From Paraspadella gotoi (Eukaryota > Chaetognatha), in NCBI GenBank assembly GCA_051294375.1, contig CM119270.1:12213676-12277675 (forward strand): a DNA stretch of 64,000 bases, read 5' to 3'. Positions 25,660 through 38,534 of this stretch are shown here, piece after piece (positions within the stretch are counted from its first letter, which is position 1; every line of letters starts with the position of its first letter). The notes under the pieces were generated by a model, which was not told the origin of the DNA, made no database searches, and was given only the letters and a program-made list of their open reading frames with translations. The position numbers were made by a program, and so were the translations under genes.

Positions 25660-26010
25660 CCAAATCGGTGTCGGAATCTATTTCCAACCTGGGACGGCAA
25701 ATCTGGCACCGATCCATCTCACTAAAGCCTCCTCTCAGTATTCCAGGGCCGCGACGGGGCCGCCGGACTGCAAGCCTGGCGCCGCTGGAAACCGCCCGCG
25801 GCCTCAGTAACGTATTCCCTCCGACTTCCGGGAGGCCGCTTAGACTTTCCTCCCTTCCGCGCGCTTGTTTTGGCCGCGGCGCTGGGCTGACATTTTGGCG
25901 GCCGCCTGGCACCGCAATTTGACGTCACCGGTTTAGTCGGTCGCGGGCGGCTGCGCACGTCGTCGCCGGCTGTCGCCGTTGTCGCGGGTGCGCTTTCCCC
26001 CTGCACGTTC
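25660..26010. promoter_or_regulatory. CpG-rich islet with CRE, candidate promoter
   Basis: A sharply bounded GC- and CpG-rich block within AT-rich DNA, containing a perfect TGACGTCA at 25920-25927 followed by CCGG. The duplicate at 46410-46780 retains the islet and the octamer (46681-46688). In animals such islets with CRE sites are commonly promoter-proximal. No adjoining coding exon could be recognised, so direction is unknown. Confidence 0.35.
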
Positions 26011-26519
26011 CGATTCCCGATAAAAACGGCAAATCTTTTATAATGAAGGGGAATTTTCGTTGTTTTCCACGTCAGATTCGACAGATAACTCGAATGGAGA
26101 AGAAAGAAAAGTAGGCGAAGGAATAATGAAAAATGGACAAGACAGAAAAAAAATGGAAATTGAAGGAAAAAATAAAAATTGCGGGAAATTGCGGAATCAA
26201 TGTCAAATTGAAAAGGAGAAAAAGAGAGAAATAACGAATCTTGAGTCAAGGAATCATGAATAAACCGAATAATCCGAAACAGAGAATACTCAAATCTTCA
26301 ACGGAACCAAAATCTGAAAAACTAAAAAAAATGCGCCTCACTGGAAAGAGAAAACCAGAAAATGAAAAACGTCACAAATTTTCCGTTCTTTTTTCTTTTT
26401 TTCTTTTTTTTTTTTTTTTGTTTCCCCCGAATTTGTCCAAGCGATAACCAAAACAGAAAGAGAGAAAAAAAATTCCTCAAAACACAGCCGGAAAATGAGA
26501 AAAAAATATGGAAAATAAA

Positions 26520-26660
26520 AGAAGAGAGAGGAGCAGAGAGGAAGAGGAGAGAGGAAGGAGAAGAGACGAGGAGAAGGGAAGAGAGAGAAGAGAGAGAGAG
26601 AAAGAGAGAGAGAGGAGCGAAGAAGAGAGAGAAGAGAGTGAGAGAGGAAGAGAGAAAAAT
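26520..26660. repeat. GA-rich tract
   Basis: Interrupted GA run, partner at 47242-47318. Confidence 0.92.
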
Positions 26661-28107
26661 AATTCCCTCTTCTCCCCATTTTTCCGCCATTGTTTTCATT
26701 CAATTTTTTTTCCGCCTTCCTTCTTTCCATAGTTTTTATTATTTTTTTTCATTATTCTGGTTCTCTCTTTTCTGACTGACTTTTGATTGAAGCGGGAAAA
26801 AATGAAAAAATGGGAAAAAATGGATTCCTCTCAGAATTCTAAATTTGAACCGACGGACACGACGGAATCGACGGAAGGATGGACGGTCGGGGGGGTCAGA
26901 GGCCCAAAGACGTCCTCTATAACTCGCGAAGAAAAACGTTTTTTCTTTGTTTTCTTTTCCTCCTTTTTAATATAATTGAAGAGCATTATTCAACAACGAA
27001 CTCAAAGATTTCCAACGTGTTTTTTTTTTTACCAGGCTTTATCTAACTACTGTCTTTCTTCCGCTCAAGTCCAATTTTTCTTTGGATATTGTTTTTTGTT
27101 TCCTTGCTTTCCCTTTCTTCTTCTGTTTGCAACTGTTCCTGTCGTACATTCAACCCATGTCACGGTCGCTGATCCCCTATTTCTGGAAGTTCACACCGTT
27201 TCTTTTCACAGACATCCACATTTTACTGACAACCGACACTCTTTCGTTCATTCACCCTAATTCTACTGCTGTACACCCCTGCGTCAGACGCATTGCTTTT
27301 CCCCTCCACCAAAATCCAAAGTCCGTCCTTCTCCTCCTTCCTCCTCCTACTCCTCTGACGGTATAAGTGAAGCGCCTTTTTTTCGACCACCTTTTCCGAC
27401 TCGCAAACGGTCGAAAAGTCGCTGCGGGCGGAGCGACTGATTTAGAACTGGGTCGACAAAGTCGAATTCGAGACTGGATAATCAGTGAATTAATTGGGAG
27501 GAGCTGATTCATATGAGACTCTCCCCCGGGTCGAATCGCTCGGAATTGGTCAAGCGACATCAAATATGAAGCTTTCCTCTCTCGACTTCGATCTCTCTCT
27601 CTCATCTTCTCCCACTCTCCTCCTCTTTTCTCTTTCTCTATTCTCTCTTTCTCTCTCTTTGTATTTCTCTCCTTCTCTTTTCTCCTCGCTATTGCCAAAT
27701 GCGTAAGTAAAAAAATTAAAAATAATTCCTTTATGATGAATTCAACTGATACATTGTAAAATAATTTATAATGTTAAAAGACGAATACGGAAATAAAATG
27801 TAGGGAAAAAGTGAAGGATTGGCTACGCATGTAAGAAATAGTAAGAAAATTATCATTTAAAAACCGATATTGCTCATGCGTATGCTAAATTAAAGTAATT
27901 TCATATGAGAATAATTCATCATAAATTCAAATCAGTACTGTTCGGTTAAAAATGAGAATTATATGTTGATAGATATTAAGAAATGAATATCATTAGAATG
28001 AATTCATATAGCAAATTAGACTTGAAATCAACAGCCATTTCCTAATGTAAATAATTCTCATGAAAGAGATTTACTAAGTCTCACTGCAATAATATTTTTA
28101 AACTAAC

Positions 28108-28420
28108 ATATTTTTTTTCACACTTGCATAATATTTTCGACTTGTAATAATTTTTTTCCCACTGCAGATTTTCAACTTGTAAGTAATTTGTTTAACTTGC
28201 ATAATATTTTTAACTTGCATAATTTTTACATGCATAATCTATTTAATTGTAATAATATTTTCTAAAAAATACGTTGTATAATTTTTCCAACTTGCATAAT
28301 TTTTTCAACCTTTATCATTTTTTTTAACATGTATGATTTTTATTTTAAACTTGCATACTTTTTTTTTTCACTTGTATAACTTTTTTTACAATTGTAATAT
28401 TTTAAACTTGATAATTTTTG
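28108..28420. repeat. Degenerate about 20-bp AT-rich tandem repeat
   Basis: Roughly a dozen variants of the unit TTTTTCAACTTGCATAATA, with ACTTGCATAAT or ACTTGTATAA recurring every 18-25 bp. Units are poorly conserved, as in an old minisatellite. Confidence 0.8.
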
Positions 28421-28708
28421 TTCTTTTATTTCCTTTCCATTCGCAAATTCATCGAAACAACTACATTTAACCAAAGTTCATTTGAAAGTTGTATAACATC
28501 AGTCGAGAAGAAGATGTCATCAACCTCTAAAACTTGGTTCTCTGACTTAAAGTCTTTAAACTCCTACTATATACTCATTGGTTAAACCAAATTCAAAATT
28601 TTCTTGCACCAATCGATGCTCTATAAAAAGTGAAATTAAAATTAAAAGGTGTATTTTAAGCTAACTTTTTTTTTGCCACACTGCAGTTTCCTTCCTGTTA
28701 CAAAAAAT

Positions 28709-29068
28709 AATTTGATAAGTGAATCTGAATAGTGATTCATTATAGTAGGGGATTGTCTCTTCTTTCATCAATATTGATACGCTCAAATTAGTGTGTTCTT
28801 TAAAAACTGTTTTTATCAGGTGTATGCGGAAGAAATAAGTTTTTCTAGCGATGAATCATGTTATAATTCACTCATCGAATTAACTCCATGATTTGATACG
28901 TGGATCTGAATAAGTGAATATCATACAGTGGGAGATATTTTCATAAAAGATCGGTAAATTCGTTAGTAACATCTTCCAAATGTTTATCAAGAATCTGTAA
29001 GGAATAGTTTCTTACTGGAGGATGAATTCATTGTTATTTCAACTCAACATGAATTTACCCAGTAAATG
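28709..29068. repeat. Diverged tandem pair, about 180 bp per unit
   Basis: 28709-28890 aligns with 28891-29068: TTTGATAAGTGAATCTGAATA against TTTGATACGTGGATCTGAATA at the start, and the GATGAATCATGTTAT / GATGAATTCATTGTTAT parts further on. Unit length and AT-richness resemble a satellite monomer. Confidence 0.6.
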
Positions 29069-29393
29069 ATTAAAAAGTTTATTCCCATGAAATCATAAAG
29101 AGGAGAGTAGAGGAGAGAGGAGGAGTGCAGAGAAGGAGCAGGGGTTTCTGAACAGGTAGGTATTTACCAAGTAAAAATGAGGAAGTCAATGTATATCCTC
29201 ATAAAATCATAGAATCATGACTTTTTTTGGTAAGTTCGTGGTAGTCGAATCATATCGAACATTACGCTTCAACTATAAGTGACTCCGTTCCTCTTCCCTC
29301 CTCTCATCTGGATCTTTTCCCTCAATACATCATAAAATTCGTGTGATTCGCGCTTGGAGGCCAAAAATCTTTCTCTCTGGGGTCATCATTCGT

Positions 29394-29418
29394 NNNNNNN
29401 NNNNNNNNNNNNNNNNNN
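29394..29418. other. Assembly gap, exactly 25 N
   Basis: Separates the two 18.7 kb copies precisely. The left flank equals the end, and the right flank the start, of the same duplicated block. Confidence 0.99.
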
Positions 29419-29635
29419 AGAGAGAGAGAGAGAATGAACGCCCTCGTTCGTTGGCGGAAACGGAAGCGACGCAAGCGCTCGTGTCACAAGAGAAACGTGA
29501 ACGCCATTCCTAAAGAAAGCAAACTTTGGAAAAAACGTAACCTCATTTTATATCAGTTGGAACGGAAACCTGGTTACGAACTTGGACTCCGTTCGATAAA
29601 AATATGCAAAATAAAACAGAAAAACCCGCACGTTG

Positions 29636-29764
29636 NNNNNNNNNNNNNNNNNNNNNNNNNNNNNNNNNNNNNNNNNNNNNNNNNNNNNNNNNNNNNNNNN
29701 NNNNNNNNNNNNNNNNNNNNNNNNNNNNNNNNNNNNNNNNNNNNNNNNNNNNNNNNNNNNNNNN
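29636..29764. other. Assembly gap, 129 N
   Basis: Corresponds to about 10968-11085 of the first copy, an interrupted GA tract of closely similar length. So the gap is a repeat-induced break whose size estimate was good. Confidence 0.95.
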
Positions 29765-30560
29765 ATCCTAAGATTAGATGATTACTATGATTCCACCTAA
29801 TTGCATTTAATTTTAAAATGCTTAAAAAATCGAATTAACGAGAGGAGCAACACACGAACAAACGATTGCACTAAAACAGACATTATAAAACAAATCTAAA
29901 ACCAAAGTATAATGAAAAATATAAAGAAATAAAGAAAATATATAAGTAAAAAATAAAAGAAAGAAATAAAGAGAACGAGTGTTTAGCATGAGATTGGCTG
30001 CTTTTTGTTGAGGCCTTTCTTCCTCTAAATGACCCGCTTGTTTCCCCCAATTTCGCCGCCATATTTTTATCTCTACTCATCTCTTCCTTTTATCGTTTTC
30101 ATCTATTTCAGGGTCGTCGTCGTCGTCGTCGTCGTCGTCATCGGAAGTAGTCGCGTGGCTTTTTTACATAATTAACAAGTTAAAAAAATTAAAAACCCCC
30201 AATTCTGCCAATTAACCACTAAAACAAACCTTATGGCTGCCAATGCCCGAGAAAAATAAAGGCGACGTTATGAAAGTGTACAGAAAAAAAGACCATTCTA
30301 TTTTCAGCTACATCTAAAGCATTTTATTGCAAGTGCATTGAAAAAATGACAGGAAGAGTCTGTGATTATTTGAAGGCAAAATATTCTGCTTCAATTATTT
30401 TAACGAAATTTCTACAGTATAAAAATTCGTCAACGTCGTAATTCTGGCTTCAAAACAAAATTAATCGCTTTACGTTAGCGTTTGCATCGTGGAGCAATCT
30501 CTCTCTCCCTCTCTCTCTCTCATTTTCTTCAAGACTCAAATCCCGTTTCGGATGACGTTT

Positions 30561-30726
30561 NNNNNNNNNNNNNNNNNNNNNNNNNNNNNNNNNNNNNNNN
30601 NNNNNNNNNNNNNNNNNNNNNNNNNNNNNNNNNNNNNNNNNNNNNNNNNNNNNNNNNNNNNNNNNNNNNNNNNNNNNNNNNNNNNNNNNNNNNNNNNNNN
30701 NNNNNNNNNNNNNNNNNNNNNNNNNN
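30561..30726. other. Assembly gap, 166 N
   Basis: The flanks GATGACGTTT and AACGACTTTGACTCC correspond to 11971-11999 in the first copy, where almost nothing lies between them. Either the gap size is wrong or the first copy lacks sequence here. Confidence 0.95.
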
Positions 30727-31284
30727 AACGACTTTGACTCCGATATTCTGACGTCATTATCCTCTTCTTTCGTCCTCGCTCCTCTACCGATTAGTCATTT
30801 ACTCTTCTACTCCTCAGCCCTTTCGCTCCTCTAACCCTTAAGAGCTTTATCTCTTTTTTGCCTATACTTCGATAATTCTTAGCTCCTATGCTCTGCGTTC
30901 CATGCCCTCATCCCTTTAGCTCCTGTACTCCTTTACCCTGCTACCCCTCAGCCCTTTACTCAAGAATACCCTTTCTTAAGAATTAACATCCTTGGAAGAA
31001 AGATGCGTAACAAAGAGCAAAGCTAATTTAGGGTGGTTTTTACGTATGACTAGTAGGTTTAAAAATCAAAACAAAATTATTACATAATTTTATTTTAATA
31101 AAATTGAACTATTAAAATAATAATATCCCGATAATAATATGAATTTGGTACAACCAATACAATATTGATTGATTAGATTTACCATTACACAAATTACATT
31201 ATTAAGAAATTATGATAAAAATTATATGTTTTTCCGTATATCATAACTAAATATTTCATTACTGATCCACTCTAACCCTTATTC

Positions 31285-31575
31285 CAACGAAACGGGCACT
31301 TGAGATCGCGTTGTTATTCGGTCTGGCACGGCATGGAATCGCACGGCATGGAATCGCATGGCGCCGCGTGGCACCGCAGGCGCACTCATCGCCTCCAAGA
31401 GAGACGGACGCGCAATCAAAACTCGAGCGCTTCCGACGCCGCCGACGCTGCCGACGCTGCCGACGCCGCAGACGCAATGGCCGCTGGTCCCAATGCGTAA
31501 TCAATGCGTAACGAGACGCGTTACGATGTACGGAAACGGACCATGACGAAAAATCGGCGAGGCGCGACGGATAAG
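31285..31575. other. CpG-rich islet (partner of 12545-12870)
   Basis: Same islet as in the first copy, with a clearer tandem of CGGCATGGAATCGCA-like units (31328-31360) and a GCCGACGCT trinucleotide-like run (31440-31475). Confidence 0.4.
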
Positions 31576-32770
31576 CGGAAGCAAGAGAGAGAGAGAGCGC
31601 GCGAGAGGGACAGAGAGAGAGAGAGAGAGAGAGAGTGAGTGTGATATAAACGACACGCGTTTCGCAGATTTAAAATACTAATGTTTGAAATTTTGTATTT
31701 GTTTGTGGTTAGTTTTATTATTACAAGAAAAGGCATGTTTTATTAATTATAAACATCGATCAGACTATCACTTCCTTCAATTAACCGTAAAACACAATCC
31801 AATTTCGATATCCTCTCTCTCTCTCTCTCCTCTCAACCCGTCGCCGATAGTCAAGTGTTTTCGTCTCGTCCCTTCAGGTTTCCATGTCGGTCTCATCTTT
31901 TCCTGTTAAAAATGCATTTGTTTTTTTGTTTCCTTTGTTTTTTTCTTCCGCCCCAAAGTCCTAATTCCTCTGTTGGTTTTTTTTTTTCTCTTTGACTTTC
32001 CGCTGATTATCCTTCGCGGAGGGGGAGCTGTGACGGTGGATCGAAGGTGGTGGGTGGGGAATCCTCGCTGCGATTGAATGATGAGAGATGATGAGGTGAG
32101 AGGTTGGGGGTGGTGGAGCGGGGCTGAAGTAGCGAGGGGGGGAGCGCGTCAAAGGATTCATTTTTTCAATTCATCTTTTCAAAAAGTCATTCTCGGTGCT
32201 TCTTCTTCCTTTTTTTTCCGGTGATTATTTCCTCGACCTTTCTTTCCTTTTCCATCAATTTTCCATCAGTCTTCTCAATTTTTTTTCCCACATTTTTTTT
32301 CCAATTTCCTCGATTCTGACCCATTTTTTACAGTCTAAAACTACCCTTCACAGCTATCTTCAAACTAGATGTCTATAAAAATTTCAAGGTGATTCGTTTT
32401 AAAGATCATATTTTCAGATTTAAGATTGTTCCCAATCATATTGAATATTGAATTTTGAATATTGAATATTGAATATATATGAATATATCTCACCCGCATA
32501 TTCATATTTTACTTTACCCTAATATCCTCTCATCTTTCCCTCCCATCTTTTCACTCATCCTTTCTCCTCTCAACCTGTCAACCCGAACCCCATCCTCCCT
32601 TGTCCTCCTCCCCCTCTCCCGCCCCCCTTCCTCCCCCCTCTCTTCCTCCCCCCTCTCTTCCTCCGCACCGATCCATCTTCGACCAATTCTCTCCATTCGT
32701 GGTTTTTGCATTGTCCTAATCCTTTGGCGTCCTCTTCTTATCTCCTTTCCCTTCTCCCTCTCCTTCCTAA

Positions 32771-32776
<6 letters not shown>

Positions 32777-32837
<61 letters not shown>
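32777..32837. repeat. (CT)n microsatellite
   Basis: Pure CT run; in the first copy this position (about 14205-14300) holds interrupted CT-rich DNA. Confidence 0.95.
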
Positions 32838-32839
<2 letters not shown>

Positions 32840-33104
32840 GCGTTTTCCGCCGAAGCCTTTCGAGCCCCGACGTCGTCGTCGTCGTCGTCGTTGTCGTTGT
32901 TGTCGACGTAGTCGTTCTGTACTTTGTCATTTAAGAGTCATGTTTATTTGTGTTTACTTCTATATAAATGACAATTTTGTTCAAAAGATATTAATGATTT
33001 TCTTTAATGAGATGATTATGAAGATGATGATTGATGATGATGATGATTGATTTGTTGTTCCTCTTTGATTTGTTTAGCGGACATCATCATTTATTTGGCT
33101 TTGT

Positions 33105-33109
<5 letters not shown>

Positions 33110-33136
<27 letters not shown>

Positions 33137-33252
33137 NNNNNNNNNNNNNNNNNNNNNNNNNNNNNNNNNNNNNNNNNNNNNNNNNNNNNNNNNNNNNNNN
33201 NNNNNNNNNNNNNNNNNNNNNNNNNNNNNNNNNNNNNNNNNCTCTCTCTCTC
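33110..33252. repeat. (CT)n microsatellite interrupted by a 105-N gap
   Basis: CT on both sides of N at 33137-33241. The first copy shows about 80 bp of interrupted CT here (14633-14710). Confidence 0.95.
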
Positions 33253-34688
33253 CGTTTATCGCTTTTTAAAAATTTTGGATTTTCCTATTTTTTTAATCCT
33301 TTTTTTCAATTTCTTCCTGAAGATTTGGCCCCCGGTCTTGGAGGAAACGAAAGTCCTTGTCATTTTTCTTTCTATTTCCTCGTTTTTGTTATTTTTGTCA
33401 CGATTATCGACGCCGTTGGTTTAAAGGAAAAGTGTGAGGTCAAACCGCTAAAAGATTTTCAAGTTAAACGTGTGAATTGACGCTTTATTCGCATTCAACA
33501 AAATAGCTAGAATTTGATTGATCCATTTATTAAACAAGCTATCTTGCCCATGACTTTGGGCACTGGCCAATGGACTGGCTTGGGTCGGTTAAGACTTCCA
33601 TCCCTCTTACAAGATAATCAAATAGCGAGACTCTCTCACAGACTCCGAGAGTCCGAGTATCGATGAAGTGATATTATATTTTCTTAATGGTTTTAATTGG
33701 ATAAAAGGATCATTTTAACTTGCTTAGTGTTAAGCCAGTAAGGACGACGAAACCAACGCTTACAACGCCAACCACAACACGAGGACGTTGACAATTTCAC
33801 GTCAAACTCAAACGAGGAAAACATAAAAATCCCCTCAAACGAGTGAGGGAGGAAGAGAAGGGAGGTAAGGAGGTAGAAAGGAGGAGAAGGGAGGTAGGAA
33901 GTAGTAGCGGAGGAAGAAAAGGGAAGTAAAGCGAATCAAGAGAGAGAGACCGAGCAGAACGACGCGTCCATGTAAACAAAAGGCGCTGAAGATAAACAAG
34001 CAAACGAGCGTCAGTCGACGTGGAATGGACATCGAGACGGACTCCTTGCTGGGCTCGAGGTTTGCGTTGGGGGGGGGGGCGGGGTGGAGGGATTTTTGTG
34101 TGTTTTGTCGTCGCAGGAAATTGATGAAGGAAGGAAAGGAAGTTGATTAATTACGCGAGGTGATAAAACATTGGAAAGGAGAAATCACGAGACGATAATA
34201 TAATAATTTAAACGGCAATTAATTTGATGAAAGAATTTTGAAACGCAAATAAACTCGATGGGGAAAAAATAAATGCGGGTATAAATGTATAAATCTCCAA
34301 GTCTCTCTAACGAAGACGTTTGAATACCTGTCAAATTGTAAATATAACGAAGCAATCACCATTTGTCATGGCACAGCGGATACATCTTTCAAGGACTGTT
34401 TCAGAAATGCGCTAAAAATGTAACAAATAAAAATGCTTCCAATTGGACAATAGCGGATGAATATGAAAATCGACCCACATAAATATCGAAGCATAATACG
34501 GGAGAAAGCGAAAACTTTTTCAAACAACAAAAATAAGATCCGGAAGTTTGTTTTTCGTATTTTTCTTTTCTTTTTCTTCTTATCAGTGTTTTAAATTTGG
34601 GAAAATTCGCGCCCCTCATATCTTCTTTAAAAATCAGTCCTTGGTCTCGCTTTTTTGTTTGTCAGAGAAAACGAGAGAAGCAAAAAGG

Positions 34689-34798
<110 letters not shown>

Positions 34799-35973
34799 GA
34801 AAAGATAAGAATATTTTCATTTTGGCCAGCGGGACAGATTTCTTTTTACTCGCTACTTTATCTATTTTTTTTTCTAACTTACATCTATTTTCAGATCTTT
34901 TTTTACATACAGGATGATCAGTCGAAAAAATTGTGAAGAGATTTTAAAATTTTTAAGACATACAATTTTTATCTATAAATATTATGTCCCACTGTTCATT
35001 CTTATTTTAACAGAGGTAACAGTTACAGTTAGATTGTTTGTAAAATAATCTACCCTCTCAATAGCTAATTATTTTAGAGTAGAAAATGTTAGTCACACTT
35101 TAAAAATGATTTATAAAAAAATTATCAAGCAATAATATTGATATTGCCTGCAAGCCCTCACAAAACTGAATACTATGATATATTTTCCAATTTTGTAGTA
35201 TTAAATATATCTTCATAAAGCTTGGTCGAAGTTAAGAGGTATAGAAATATAACTACTTTATTTCTGATTGAAAAGCTCGAATTTGCTCTTTATCTTGTTT
35301 CGCTCATTACAAACTTAAAACAGAATAAATTATCAAAAAAATTTATATACATAAAAAATATGTATATATTTTGTTTTCATGTATCAATTTTTAAAAGGTT
35401 AAAATCTTTGCACTTTCTCGTATGGAGAATTTTTCATAGCGGCGGTTTTCAAATGGTCACGATGTATCTTAATATCCAAATCTTCTGAGAAATTCTAAAG
35501 TTAATTTTCTAATCTCCCCATTTTATATTCTCCACTTTTTACGTACCATACCAACCGTACAGCCGTTTGCTTCCCCTCTCGCCTACCCGCTTCCCAGCCC
35601 GCTTTCCAGCCCACCTTCCCAGCCCGCTCCCCAGCCCGCTCCCCCGAACGGCCGCCCGCCTTCCCGTCCTCTCCTTAGAGCCGCGCTACAAACTTCCGCT
35701 TTGTGCTTCTTATCAGTTATCAGTGTCCTAAATCCATCTGTTTCGTGCCGCGTAAACAATAACGTTTCTTCCGCATTCCCACATCTTTTTTTTTTCTTTT
35801 TCAGTAGTAGTAGTAGCAGTACTCTTTTCTTTTTCTTTTTCTTCCCATTTTTAACCCACCCCTTTTTTTTTTCTTGGGAGGCCTTCCCCCATTTTGTGTG
35901 AGAGTTTTTCTCACTCTGTGTATGCGTGCGTATGTGTGTGTGTCTCTCACGATAAGATATTGTGATTAAAGGA

Positions 35974-36023
<50 letters not shown>

Positions 36024-36329
36024 AAAAGCTGCCTTTTTCTCTCTTTCATTTCACGATAGAGATCTCGATTTTAACGAGAAAAGAATTTTAAAACTGACCA
36101 CAAAAAAGGCGAAATGTTCCCCTTTAGTTCTTGTTTACTTTTTATTTTGTTAACTATCGTTATGTTCCCCCCCCCCGATCAACAAAACAAAGAGAAGCGA
36201 TGGACTTCGTGTTTGTTGCGTCACTTTGTTTCTCGCTCCATTAATTCTTTTTTCTTCCTCGACGCGAAAATCGAAATTCGGTATGAATTTCTTCTTTTTT
36301 AAAAAAAAGTTTAGCCTCTCTAGTTTTAG

Positions 36330-36440
<111 letters not shown>

Positions 36441-36840
36441 CGAGTCAATAACCCCCTCCTTATTATCGACTTCTTTTATTTTCTCAAACAAAAAAAAAGA
36501 ATGAAATTTTAAAAGTCGGACTTTAAAAGTCAACTTCCGAGTCTATTGTTCTTCCTTCCATTTTTTCTTCTTCTTTTTTTTGGTCTCTTTATTTGTTGCG
36601 CATTTTTTTCGTAGGGACAATGGGTTGGACAGGGGGGTGCAATGCCGAGACGGTTGCCGGACGGTGTGTCCACTGTGTCGGTACGTCGGTCTCTCCGTCC
36701 GTTAGGACAGCGTCTCTCGAGGATTGTTTTACTAGACAGTCGATTTTCTGGACAGCATTTTACTTTTATTTAACATTAATTAATTCTTTTATGATTTCCA
36801 TTAATGTCGTTTAGCTATCACTAGCTGCTTTGCATCTCTT

Positions 36841-36921
<81 letters not shown>

Positions 36922-38509
36922 CGTACAAGAAGTGGAGTGGAACGCGAGGTCCGCCGGAATGCTCTCAATAAAAAGGGCGGAACGATTGGGTGAAGTCTTG
37001 GGTGGCACCGGACTGTAACAGAGGGGATAGAAGCGGCGCCGGCCGAGTCGGTGGCGGCTGCGGCTGTTGCTGCGCCAATAGAGATTCCATTCGAATCTCA
37101 TTTACCTTTTTAGATTCAGATGACGGGAAGTTTATTTCAATATGTCATTTTTTTCAAGGCGTTTTTTTATGGCGGTCGAAACAAATACATTCTTCTACAT
37201 TAATGGATGTAAAAATATTTAATTTTAACCTTGATCTTTCATCAAATTTTAAATCCCTAATATTTAGCAGCCTTTTTATCAATGGAGTTCTTATCCGAGT
37301 TAAAAGCTAATTCAATTGCGGTTCGTCCTTGGTCGTTCTCGTCATCATGGGATTTGAGTTTCAAAGGCCTTTGATCGAAAATAGCTTTTACAGCTTTTTA
37401 TATTTCAATGAAATATGAAACAATTTTCATATTTGTACTATATGGCATATTTTGATGTTGTTTATTTGTATATTCTATGTTTGTACTGAATCAATAATAG
37501 CATATAAAATGAAAAGCGAGAAAAAGAAATAAAAACTGCGGATTAATATCTGCCTTCGTAAGTATTAACTTAGGCATTTTACCTGACTTAATTTCGTCAT
37601 GGGTTGATTAAATAATTCTTATTCCTTACCTCTCTTCGTCCTTATCTCTTCTCTTTTGCCAATTCTTTCTCATTAAACTCGAACTTACCCAACTTACCCT
37701 CTACCATAAGCGTCTTTCCTCGATTCACCTTATCTCCAATTCGCGTCTTCGGTGTCGCTAAATTCAGTGATTTTCCTCAAAGCCTCATTTTCGCTTTTTT
37801 TTTTTTTGCTGCTAATCAATCTCATCCTTCTTACCATTTTCTCTTACTTATTTTCTTTGTCTATTTTTATCTTCTTTCTCGTTCACGTCATCGTCTATAT
37901 GGCGTCAATAACGAGCTTACTTACCAGCGATTCCTCACGGGGATTTCACTCCAGGTTTCACATCACGAGTAACGCGATTCTGATTTGGTTTTATCCCCTT
38001 TTACTTCCACCACTCTTTTTATTTCGCTTTTCTTTAGCGCTGTCGGTTTTCTCAATATTTCATTACTTTCCGTATCACTACGTTCCTTTCGCGTAATCAC
38101 TGCGTTTTCTTCCTATCTTTTCATCTTTCCACCTCAAAATCCAACGGAAGTTGTAAATTGTAAATCTCTTTCACGTGGGTCAATCAACTGACCAAAAGAT
38201 GATCTAAGATCGGAGATTTTCTTGCCGCTTAATCGGCGTCGTCGTCGTCGTCATCATCGTCTTCCTGATCGTTGCGACCGCTAATCGCGTCTGATTGTTC
38301 TTTTTCTTTTTCTTCTCTCCTTTTTTCTTCTCTTCTCTCCAATTTTGTTGGAAGCATCGACCGACAGGAGGCGATTATCCGATTCAGATTTTTTTTTCTT
38401 TTCTTCTTTTTGTTCTTTTTTTCCCCTAATTTCTGTCTCTTTTAGGGATTTTTTTTCCCTTGAGATAATACCATGTAACCTGATGCATTCTCTCTCTCTC
38501 TCTCTCTCT

Positions 38510-38534
38510 NNNNNNNNNNNNNNNNNNNNNNNNN
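38510..38534. other. Assembly gap, exactly 25 N
   Basis: Lies in a CT run and is followed directly by sequence in inverted orientation relative to both other copies. Confidence 0.99.

Larger units (their letters stand above)
27357..29290. repeat. 1.9 kb block present only in the first copy
   Basis: Collinearity with the second copy breaks after CTCCTACTCCTCT (27345-27356, partner near 47958-47970) and resumes about 29290 in a CCTCTTCCCTCCTCTCATC block (partner near 47970-47985). The block is AT-rich, contains CTTGCATAATTTTT-type tandem repeats (28108-28420) and a diverged about 180-bp tandem pair (28709-29068), and has no ORF of note. TATAAGTGAAGCG near its left end and CGCTTCAACTATA near its right end are inverted matches at 11 of 13 positions. 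It could be a haplotype-specific insertion or an assembly difference. Confidence 0.7.
10725..29393 (+). repeat. First copy of an 18.7 kb direct duplication
   Basis: Collinear with 29419-48066 over its whole length. Shared landmarks: GAAACGTGAACGCCA (10800 and 29489), CACGGCATGGAAT (12600 and 31328), the GGTGACTGTGACGGTGGATCG-like block (13390 and 32025), GGACTGGCTTTGGGTCGG (15086 and 33572), CCACTGTGTCG (18361 and 36670), TGACGTCACCGG (25920 and 46681), and the end ATTCGCGCTTGGAGGCC (29345 and 48025). Indel differences dominate. It carries a 1.9 kb block (27357-29290) and a G-free stretch (20286-20427) that the second copy lacks. No confident gene; frames are not conserved between copies. Confidence 0.92.
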
